A DNA stretch of 15,163 nucleotides from CAZZIZ01 sp964654535. GTDB taxonomy: Bacteria > Bacteroidota > Bacteroidia > Chitinophagales > UBA2359. Below are positions 1 through 12,000 of this stretch, one piece after another (positions within the stretch are counted from its first letter, which is position 1; each line of letters starts with the position of its first letter). The stretch covers positions 1-15,163 of the forward strand of contig CAZZIZ010000071.1 of NCBI GenBank assembly GCA_964654535.1, read 5' to 3'. The notes under the pieces were generated by a model that was given only the letters and a program-made list of their open reading frames with translations, was not told the DNA's origin and ran no database searches. The translations under genes were made by a program, and so were the position numbers.

Positions 1-3000
1 CAGCATTCATGCCAGTAAGGTTCGTACTCGTAAACTCAATGAGTCCAAATCCAGAGCCGTCAGGCAAGTAGTAAACTACAAGCTCATAAACACCAGGTGA
101 CACTTCTGTCGCAGTAACCGTACCGTTGGTCGGCAGTGGATTACCCGTCGCGTCTAACACTGGTGGGGTTCCATTTGCAGTTAAGGTCCAGATATCACCA
201 GGAGGTCCAGTAATAGTTACAAGGTCGTCTATGATGTCAAAGAATCCGTCACCGTTAAGATCAAGGTTACCAGGACTTGCACAATCACAAGGATCACCGA
301 TACTAGTTTCATCATCAATAGTTGGAACTGTACAATCGTCAACTTGGATATCTGCAGTAGATTGTCCAGTACATCCGTTCGCGTCGGTATAATCGTAAGT
401 AACCGTAATTACTTGACCAGCCAACATCATAGGATTGAAGGTCGCGGTTCCATCTCCGTTATCCGTAACCTGAGTACCAGACCAAACTCCTCCTGCATCA
501 GTCGGAGTTCCGGTTAGGGTAATAGGACCGTCTTGCATACAGATTGGACCGTAAGTTCCAGCATCTACAATTGGATCAGGATTAACTGTATAAGTCACTG
601 TTTCAGTAACAGGGCAGCCATCCATATCAGCAAAAGAATAAGTAAATGGCCCGTTGTTCGCATCAACCATAGTTGCGTCAGCAACTGCAGCACCTGCTCC
701 ATCGGTCCAAGCTCCACCCATTGCTGGTTCGAATCCAGTAATGTCAATAGGACTTGCTGCAGATGCACAAACATCTAGAGCGTTGTCGTTTGTTACTGGC
801 GCAGCAGGAGTACAAATACTCAATGAGATATTAGAAATATCAACTATAATATCTGTTGCAACTGGCGTATCGCTGAAATCAGCTAATGCCGCAACAATTG
901 TAAACGTAGGATCTCCAGGATTCGGCATGCTGAAGAAATCAGCCACAGATGCTGTACCCTGGTTTCCAGGATTCAGTGAACCATCTGCTAAACTTCCTCC
1001 TATAGAGCATATACCCGAACCATCTACAGTCGCATTGAATTCTAGTGCGGAACCACCGTTTCCAGGAGCTCCAAAACCATTTTCAATTCTAAACTCTAAA
1101 ACAAATGGAGTATCTCCAGACACAACATTAATATCTGCCGTGAAACAAAGGTCATTGACAATTGACGGTAGCGTTAATCCGCTTACTCCACCAGCAGCGA
1201 AAGCATTCGCTGAACCTGCTGGAATCGTCCAGGTACCAGTATTTGTTGCTGGGTCATAAGTTGGATTGAAGTTTCCAAAGGTCGGATTACCAAAGCCAAC
1301 ATCAAAGTTTCCAGAGTCACTAACCGTTCCACCAGCTGTTAAGTCGACTGAAACAGATTCGTCACATACAGCACAAGCATTACAAGCACCAGATGTAAGT
1401 GTACAAGGCATTGCTGCGCAATCAATTCTATCAACCGTAATCGGATTTGAAAGTTCAGCACATGCAGCAGCAACTGTTGCAGCAAGATCATCGCCAGCAG
1501 CAAGCATAAAAGCAGCATCTGTAGAATTAACCCAATAGATTGCACATACGCCGATTCCGGCTCCATCTAAATCGAATGGTGGTGCTGCAGGTAGGGCTAA
1601 AACAAGTCCAGTAGCAACATCAGTAATCGCCCATTGTCCGTTCATACCAACTCCCGCATCGTCAATTGAAACGTTAATTGGATCAGGTACTCCATCAACA
1701 CAAATCGTGGTTGCATCCATTGTAGATATCGATGCTGGTAGTACTTCATTTCTTGTAACCGTAATCGGGCTAGACAATGCTGCACAAGTCGAAGACCCTT
1801 GCGTACCAATATTATCTCCTACAGTTGGCATAAAGCTACCATCTGAATCGACCAAATAAATTTGGCAAATTCCTGGTCCAGCACCATCAAGATCAAAAGG
1901 CGGTGCAGGAGGTAAAGCCAATATTGTTCCGATATCATCAGTAATAACCCAAGTTGAAGTACCACCAATTCCTGGTGCATCAATTGTTACGTCAATCGGA
2001 TCAGGAGTTCCATCAACACAAATTGTAGTTGGATCCGTTGTTGATATAACTGGACTTGAAATTATTGGAGAACAAGTTCCATCTGTTGCAAAGAAGTTAG
2101 AGTACTCAATAACTAGATCAGTTACAGATGAGCTATTGAATGTATTAACTGCCACAATTAAACTAGGAGCTGCAGCATTTGGATCGAAGAATCCGGCTGC
2201 AGATGGAGTACCTGAACCCACATTTCCACCCAAAGTAAATGAACCCGGTCCATTAATAACCATATCATAAGCACTCCATTGAGAAGGGAATCCTCCTGGA
2301 ACACCAGTGTTTTCAATTCTCCACTCTAATGTTAGCGGGAATGCAACAGGATCACCAGTAACAACGAAGTCAGCAAATATGCAGATATCATCGTTCATTA
2401 AGGCACTCACCTCGGTCGGATCTAGCTCAAATCCGTGTCCACCAAAACTTCCGATACCAACACCATACGTAATAGTACCTACGCCAGTAGCGGCGTCATA
2501 AGTCTCAGTAGGACCTCCACTAAATCCAAAATCATTGACAATAGTAAGTTCATTCGGAGCTTCGCAAGCTGCGCACATTGGACAAGAACCTGGTGGGCAA
2601 TCGTCTACTTGAACATCAGCAGTTGAAACTACTGTCGGGCAACCTGATACTGGATCAGTATAGCTATAAGTTAAAGTAATTGTTTGTCCTGCCAACATCA
2701 TTGGATTGAAGGTTGCTGTTCCGTCACCATTATCAGTTACTTGAGTTCCTGTCCAAACGCCATTCGCATCGGCAGGGCTTCCCGTAACCGTTATTGGTCC
2801 ATCTTGCATACAAATCGGTCCATACATTCCTGCATCAACTACAGGTGGTTCCAATCTGTCGACTACAATAGGATTAGATAAGGCTGCACAAGCTGCGGCC
2901 ACAGTTGCAACTAGATCATCTCCAGCGGCAAGTGCAAAGTTCGCATCTGAGTAGTTAACCCAGTATATATTACATACTCCCGGTCCTGCTCCATCTAAAT

Positions 3001-6000
3001 CGAAAGGTGGTGCAGCTGGTAAAGCAAGTACAAGTCCTGTAGCAGCATCGGTTATCGCCCAGCCGCCATTCATTCCAGATCCAGCATCATCAATGCTCAC
3101 ATCAATTGGATCACCAATACCATCAACACAAATCGTCGTTGGATCCATAGTTGAAATAGTTGCTGGCAATACTTCGTTTCTAACAACAACAATTGGATTA
3201 GATAATTCAGCACAAGCAGATGCTACTACACCGATATTATCCCCAACGCTTATTGCAAAGTTTGCATCGGTAGCATTTAAAAGATAGATAGAACAAATTC
3301 CTGGGCCAGCACCATCTAAATCGAATGGTGGGCTTGGTGGAAGCGCGAGTACAGTTCCAGTTGCATCATCGGTAATAACCCAAGTTGCAGTAGCTCCTAC
3401 GCCTACATCATCAATAGTAACATTTATTGGATCTCCTACACCATCTACACAAATGGTGGTTGGGTCTGTAGTTGATATTACAGGAGGTAGAACTTCGTTT
3501 CTGATTACAGTAATAGGATTAGATAGTTCTGCACAAGCAGCTGAGACTGTTGCAGCCAAATCATCTCCAACTGCCAACATAAAGGCAGCATCTGTATCAT
3601 TTACCCAGTAAATATCACATACACCTGGTCCGGCACCATCTAAATCAAAAGGTGGTGCTGCTGGTAAGGCTAAAACTAAACCAGTTGCAGCATCGGTAAT
3701 AGCCCACTGACCATTCATTCCTGCTCCTGGATCATCAATCGTAACATTAATCGGATCGCCAACACCATCTACACAGATAGTAGTAGGATCCATTGTAGAT
3801 ATAACTGCTGGAAGCACTTCATTTCTCGTCACCACTATCGGGTTAGATAGATTCGCACAAGTCGAAGCCGCTATAATTGCAGCTAAATCATCACCCACAG
3901 CAGGCATGAAATTCATATCATTAGAATTCACTTGATATATATTACATACACCAGGACCCGCACCATCTAAATCAAATGGTGGTCCTGCAGGTAAGCCTAA
4001 AATAAGTCCGGTTGCTGCGTCTGTAATTACCCAAATGTCATCTGGGGCTGTACCAGCTACATCTACAGTAACGTTTATTGGATCACCTATACCATCAACG
4101 CATATCGTTGTTGGGTCAGTTGTAGAAATGGTCGGACCAGTGAATGGCGTACAAATACTCAACATAATATTCGAAACATCAACAATGATATCGGTAGGAA
4201 CAGGTCCATTACTGAAATCAGCAAGAGCGAAAACCACAGAGTATGGCGCACCCGGCGTGAAAGTGAATCCATTAACTGGAGTACCATCTGCTAGTCCACC
4301 TCCGATAGAACAAGCTCCTGTTCCGTCGACAACTGCGTCGAAGACCAATGCTTGACCACCGTTTCCTGGCGCACCAGTTCCATTTTCTATTCTAAACTCA
4401 ACAGTAAAGGGAGTTGTACCAGAAATCACATCAATATCCGCTGTAAAGCAAAGGTCACTTACTACATCTGGTAGGGTAAGCGTATTCACACCTCCAGCAG
4501 CAAACGCATTCACTAGTCCAGCTGGAATAGTCCAAGTACCAGTATTGGTCGCAGGATCATATGTAGGATTGTTCGCGCCGAAGTTTCCTCCAGTGAAATC
4601 AACACCAAAATCTCCAGAATCGTTGAATACCATTCCAGAGGTTAAGTCGATCATAACCGATTCTTCACAAGCAGCACAAGCGTTGCAAGTTCCAGATGTT
4701 AAAGTACACGGTACAATGGTACAATCGTAAGCAACATCTTCTGTGAAAGAACAAGCTTCAAACAATGACAAGGTTCCCGAATTCAGAACTGAGCCAGTTG
4801 GAAGAGCATCACCAAAAGCACAATCTGCTTCTAATATTCTCAAATTCAAATCTGTAAAGTTAGACCCAATAAAGAGGCCATCTAAAGGAGCTCCTGTTAC
4901 ATCATTAGTAAAGCATTGAACAATTGACATTGCACCTGTAGAACTCGCACCTCCGTAGGTGGTACCTGTGAAGACAAATGCTTCGGTTCCGGTAACAGGA
5001 TCAATTATCGAAATGGCAATGTTTTCATCATTTAGACCACCTGCAGAAGCTACTATAGATAAATCAACGCATAGCTCCTCTAGTGCACCATCAACACCAG
5101 CAGCTTGTACAGTTGCAGAAGCTGCAGGCGCAGCAGCAAATAGCGGGAAAAGGTCCTCTGCGCCAGTTGCTGGATTACAAGCTCCAGCATTAACGTCATC
5201 ATCTAATGGACCAGTAACAGTATCTGAAAGTGACGTACAACAAGGGCTTGCTGCACCAACATAATCAATTGTATAAGAAGCTGTACCTGTCGTATCATCA
5301 ACTGGAGCAGTTACTTCTGTAACAACAACTGAAGTTGCATCACATCCAGCAGTAAATACGATATCAGCCATACACCCTGTGGCTGGGTCAATAGTTATAG
5401 TAACTAAGTCAGCAGCTGAAGTTGGAATTGGCGGGAATACATTTACATCTAATCCACCTGCACTTATTACTGAGCCATCTGAATCGCAGATCACTTCGTA
5501 CATAACCGTTTGAACTTCGGCAGCACAGAAACTCGCACCACTATGAACAAATGCATGAGAAAAGTCGAATGCGCCAGTTGCGTCATTCCAGTCCAAACCG
5601 CTGGTAGCGGTAACTCCGCCTGTAGGGTCGGTCCAGTTTATTGAAACCGTGCTATTGGCAATCGAAATTGCACAAGATTCGAAATCCTCAAAGTAGACCT
5701 GTACACCATCAACGGTAACCCCAATGTCATCCATACTGAATCCATGAGCAGCACCACCAGTAGAAGTGAAGGTTGTTCTGATATGGAAATCCATAACGTT
5801 TAAGAAGCTCACGCCTGTTCCTTGACCAGTAGTAACACCGCCCAGCGTTAATGCGCAATCCGTTAATTCTACAAATGGATCAGCCAAATCAATAGAAACT
5901 GGATTCACACCAGTCCATCCAATTCCTGCATCATCATCGGTATTACAGAAGACAGGTACATAAGCTGTACCATCCCAGAATTCTACTAAGAAGTCACCAT

Positions 6001-9000
6001 TTCCAGCGAAATCTTGGAAATTGTAAATCAAATCTAATGTACCAGTAGCACCTGTAGTATTGCTTGGAGTTGTTACAAATTGAACAGTTTCAGCATTAGT
6101 ATCATCTGAGTTAAATGAAATATTACAAGTTCCGTTAGTTGCGTCTCCTGCAGGATTGACATTTGGACCAACAACCAAGTCATTAGTACTTCCAGTAACA
6201 ACCACATCGTCAATTTGAGGACTTAATATAGAACCCATCGGATCCGTCAATAAAACGCTAAAGTTTCCAGGTTCTCCATCGCACACATCCATAACATCTT
6301 GAGTCGCTGAATCAAAACCAGCACAACTCAATACCGGACAAGCGTAAGTATAAGAACCTATAGTTACACAGCCCATTGGAGCATTAGGATTACTGATTTC
6401 ATAGTTGACAGTAACATCAGAATCGCCAGCCATACTTGCTGCAGGCGGTGCCATATTTGTTACCGCTCCTCCAGCGCCATCGTCATACAAAACAACTAGG
6501 TCAGGACAAACAGTAGTTATTGGATCACCACCGCAGAAACCGGATGGAACCATAAAGTCAACCCCAACCACTGGAGCAGCAAAAACAGTTACATCCAAAG
6601 TTGCAGTTCCCTCAGGACAAGCCATACAAGTTGCAGGATCAATAAGGTTTGTTATCTCATAAGTTATTGTGGTAAGTGTACCACAGGCATCAGCAGTTGT
6701 TGCTGCTGGATCGAAAGTACCAGTAGCACCGTCACCTCCGTCAGTAACTCCATCACCGCTAAATGTATATTGACCAGTAGTAACCGAAACCACAACTGGT
6801 ATGGTACAAGAAACTCCGCCGCCACCAGGGTTAGCAGGATCAGCAGGATCAGGTACAGCACTTGCAGTTGCCAATGGAGTTCCATTCGTCGGATCACCAT
6901 CAGCTACCCAAGGATCACAAGCTGCATCATATAATTCTATATCGAAAGAAGAATCTCCGCAGAAGTTTCCGTCAAGAGCACTTATAGAATATGGTCCACC
7001 TGCACCGGGCAAAGTGGTTAGTAAGGTCTGTGCAGGAACAGCTGCGCCTGCAGGGAAAGACCCTGCTGGGAAAGATTGAACTATAGCACCAGTACCATCT
7101 AAAATATCTACTACCATTTCTTCAGCCCATACGTGGTTTAAAGTAACCACTTGAAGGTCAGGAGAAAGCAAAGAATTATCATTAACTCCTGTCAATCCAA
7201 CAGCAGCATCTGTACTACAGAAAACATCGCCGTCGAGGATGGTACCAGTAATAATCGTACCGGCGTCAGTTGGACAAGTACCTGAAACAACTGGACATGT
7301 CGCACCTACCACACAAACTGGCGCATCAAAATCATAGCAAAACGGTGAAAGATCTACAGTTAATATTCCAGCAGGCAATCCGAGTGCCGCGCCTAAATCA
7401 ACGTTACCTCCAGCACCATTAGCAATAAGCGTTTCAATGGTAGCCAAATCAACAACTGCTCCACCTGCTAAAGTCTGGACAGCAGCGTATACAGCTGCTA
7501 AATCGTTTCCGGTTGCCGGTAGCCCTAAACTTAATCCTAATCCGGCTAGGGCACCTTCAATTTCAGAAACAATAACATCTAATTCTGCTTGAACATGTGT
7601 GATTGCGGTTACGCAAATTTCATCCCCATCAGCCAATGCATCTACTGCTGCTTGAGCAGCTGCTAGTGTACCAATTGAGATAATACCGTCAGGCGTTCCA
7701 GTAGCAGTACCTGCAGCGTCATCTATCACTAAGTATTCAGTGATTTCTCCAGCATTGGTACTTCCATCTCCCGCATCCGTTACTGTAAACGGTGCACCAG
7801 TTGTTCCATCTCCACAATCTGTACCAGGGATGCTCATAGTTGGAGCATCAGCCACGCACATTCCTGCTGGGCAAGTAATCGTATAACTTCCTGTTGCTTC
7901 ACAACCAGCAGGAGCATTTGGATTAGAAACGGTAAAGTTCACCGTTGCATCTGGATCTCCTGGATTCAAAGTAGGTGGAGCCATATTCGTTATTGCACCA
8001 CCCATTCCATCATCATAAAGAACAACTAAAGCATCAGGTGTACAGTTGCCAAGATCAGCAATTGCTTCACCACCACATTCCATAGTTGGTAAAGTAAAGT
8101 CTACATCTACAACTGGTGGAGCGTAAACCGTAACGTTTGCCGTAACAGTTTGAGAGCAGTCCGCACAAGTTGCTGCGTCATTTACTGTTACACTATAATC
8201 AACTGCGATAGCAGTTCCACAAACATCTCCCTGTCCAGTCGGGTCGAAAGTACCCGCAGCACCGTCGCCACCATCAGTAACCCCTGTTCCAGAGAAAATC
8301 GGAACACCAGGAACTGGTAATGGAATATTAACTGGAATCGTACAAGAGGCTCCAGTTCCTATTGCAGGGTCGGCAGGATCTGCCCAAGCTGCTGGATCTG
8401 AGAAAATAATAACCGGAGTCCCGTTTCCAGGATCAGCATCTGCGATAAAGGCGCCACAAGTCTCATCATAAATTTCAATATCAGTGGATGAATCACCACA
8501 GAATGCTGCATCTAAAGCAGTAACTGTAAACGGACCATCTGCTCCACAAAGTGTCGCAATCAATTGTTGTGTTGGATCAGGAGCACCTTGTTGAGATAAA
8601 GTTCCTTGAGGAATTATCGTTTGGTTACCCGCACCATCCGTAATAGTAATTTCAATTTCAGCTCCCCAGATTGCATTTACTGCAACCAACTGGAAGCTTG
8701 TTTGGTAGGATCCATCCGTAGCACCGGTTAAAGCCACCGCAGCATCTCCTTCACAGAAGGCATCACCATCGGCAACACCCATTAAGGTTGTACCAGCCGC
8801 AGTTGGACACATACCCATTGGTGCGCAACTTGCAGGGCAGGTTATATCATAACTTCCTGTAAACTCACATCCAGCCGGAGCACCCGGACCCGAAATCGTA
8901 TAGTTCACAGTCATCGTTTGCGTCATCAGACCCGGTATCAAAGCAGCTGGAGGAGTAGGACTGTTGATCATTCCTCCTGCTCCATCATCATATAAAATTG

Positions 9001-12000
9001 TAAGCGCATCTACACCACAAGTACCTAAGTCTATAATAGGATCTCCACCACATTCTACGGTTGGAACCGTAAAATCAGTATCCAATACCGGTAGTGCAAA
9101 GACGGTTACGTTAATTGTTTCAGAAACATCAGTACAAGGCATACAAGTCGCAGGGTCAATTAAGCCCGGCATCTGATAAGTGATTGGTATAGCTGTTCCA
9201 CAAGCAGTACTTGTAGTAGCTGCGGGATCGAACATTCCATTCATTCCATCTCCACCGTCTGTTACACCGTCGCCCATAAAGGCAAAGTCTACTGATGGTA
9301 AAGCTATGTTAGTTGGGCCTGGACAAGCTCCTGGATCAGGAGGAATAGAACCAACAACAATCGGCGTTCCGTTTGCAGGATCCATATCGCCCACCCAAGG
9401 AGCACAAACAGCATCGTAAAAAGCAATATCTAATCCAGAATCTCCACAGAATGCGGCATCAGTCACGTCTGCTGAGTACGGTCCGCCGGCAGCAGGTAAG
9501 GTTACCAATAGAGTCTCCGGTCCGATCGGTCCATTACCAGCAGGTAATTGACCGTCTCCATTAACAACTTGGAAAACTATGTTACCCGCGTTATCTAGAA
9601 TATCAATATCCATTTCTTCAGCCCAAATGTGATTAAGCGTTACTACCTGTACATCTGGTGTAACTGCATTGTCATTCACACCCGTTAGGCTTACTGCTAC
9701 ATCAGTAAAACAGAATACATCTCCTTCTGCAATTGTACCAGTGAAGTTTGAACCGGCATCAGTTGGACAACCTGTAGCAGGAGCACAGCCTGCACAAGTA
9801 GCAGTCGCTTCAGGAACTGCGCAAGCAGCAGGGGCCATAGCTAAAGCCATACCTGTTGCCGTTGTTGCAAAAGCCGTTGATAAAGGACCATCTGCGGCAC
9901 AGGTAACTGTTTCGGTTTCACAGACCGTGCCATCTACGGCAACTAAGTCGGCAACAAGATTTCCGCAAGTCGCGGTGTCATCTGTTGTAATAGCTGCCAT
10001 TGGAGCAGGATAAACTGTAACAGCTATTGTTCCTGCATCTTGGAAAAATGGGGCACATCCTTCCCAAGCTTCTAAGTTGACTATTATCGGTGCGCAAGTT
10101 TCATTTACAAAGTTAGCTGCGTCTAGTTCAGCGCCCGTATTAGACAAATCGGCTAATGGCGGATTTGCTCCACCAGTTCCTAATGTCCAGAACACAGAGT
10201 TGTTCAGATTCGTTATACATGTTGGTGTAGTAACCACGAGTCCTGTTATCGCATCTGTTACGTCAGGTAGGCCATCGGCACAAACATCTTGAGGATTTGA
10301 GGCTGGTGTAGTAATCTCATGAACGACAACTATATCCCAGTCGAAACCATCAGCTGACCAACGGTCATCCCATTCGATCACATAATCATTCCCACCCGTA
10401 AGTAATGTCGGAGGTAATTGTGATGTGAATCCAGGACCTCCATCATCATCAGAATCTATACAAACCAAGTTATTACAGTTAGCTGCTGGGCTAGGGCCCG
10501 CATCATATAGTTGCAGTCGTGTATCAGTTTGAGCTGGATCGTTTCCAGAATGAATAATAACATTCACGTCACATCCGGTGGGGAAACTAACTAAATGAGC
10601 ACCGGCAAACGTCGCACCACCTAAAACACACCCATCCAAAGCTGGATCTACAAGAGGTCCTTGAGTAATAGTATTGCAACATGCATCTACAACTAGAGGA
10701 GCAGGGCAAAGGACTAAACAACTCGCACAGTCATAACTTAAATCAGCTGTTATATCTATTCCACAAGTAAATGATCCAGCACCATTTATGGAACTTAAAA
10801 GCGGGTCTGCAATCGGGTTAAACTGTATAGGTTCGGCAGCATTTCCACCTGCGACATCACATCCTGGAGTCTCTCCTGTAATAGTAGAACAAACGGTTCC
10901 GTCTGGTGCAGTTATCTCTACAAATCCTGCAATAGCATCACTCCCATCTAGTTCAGCCGGACATACAGCTCCCGTTACATTCGCTGTTACGGCTGGATAA
11001 AAAGCCTGACCTCCTGCAATACCAAAAACAGTATCAATGATATCAACTGCGGTAAGGGTAGTTCCATTAAATACACCTTCAGTACCATCAGGGCAAATCA
11101 ACGTCACAAGATTAGGAGAAGCTACGGGATCACATCCTTGCACATCAAATACGTAATCTATACAGTATCCAGTTGCGTCAGCTGCACCATCCCCATCGGT
11201 GTCCATCGGTGCTATTCCATTCGTATTAAATGTACCACCTCCAGCAGCACCAAAATCAACTGTCATAGTTGTGCCAGTCGGATTCTCTCCATTATCTCCA
11301 ATTCCATCTTGATCAGTATCAATGTAGCCGATACATAACTGGAAACCATTACAAGTGGCTCCAGTAGATATAGCATTATATTCAGGGCACACTGCGTCAG
11401 AAGTGGTCGTAAAAGTGACGCAACTTGGTGCAGGAATAGATTCTGGATTATCAGTTCCGGTATATCCACAAAGACCTGATTGGTCATCACCAAAAGGATC
11501 ACAGGTCGTGTAACATACTTCATATTCGGTTTGCGGCATTAATCCAGTTATAGTGCCACCTGTAGGGTCTGTTCCCATTCCTGTTGGTGTAAATGGTGTC
11601 GGTCCAAACTCGACCATGCAGGATCCAGAGGAAGTCGCTGCTCCTATATCCGCCGTAGTAGTTGTGATATTTGAAACCGATAAAATAGGAATTTCAATGA
11701 ATCTAACATCCATATTTTCAGGTGCACCATTCCAGCCGTCAGTCCATTCAATCCAGTATTGCGTACCGGATACAATGGGTGTACCCATTGCAGCAGAGGT
11801 GAAACCATTTCCTCCATCGTCGTCGGAAAATACACAGGTCTGGGCTCCACAGCCACCTGTTTCAAGTTGTACTTGAGTATCAGGTGTGCCAGGATCTAGT
11901 GTATTGGTAACATCCAAAAGACCATCAAATGGAGCAGTAAATGTAAACCAGATACCATCAGTCGGTGCTGAACCTTCTCCGCACGCGTTTTCAAGACCAT

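Noticed and set aside
654..1259. Open frame of 201 codons on the plus strand
   Set aside because: It lies fully antisense to the B3/PKD region of the giant gene, has no signal or domain character, and arises because the minus-strand codon choice rarely creates plus-strand stops. The same holds for the other plus-strand frames of 60-140 codons.
1424..4132. Regularly spaced repeats that might suggest a CRISPR array
   Set aside because: The period is 318-327 bp, repeats are in frame, and conservation is at protein level with third-position changes. This is a protein repeat array, not CRISPR.
8804..9763. Protease or other enzyme in the A units because of a P-domain-like strand pattern
   Set aside because: No catalytic triad motif or other active-site signature was seen, and the similarity to P domains is confined to a short strand pattern.
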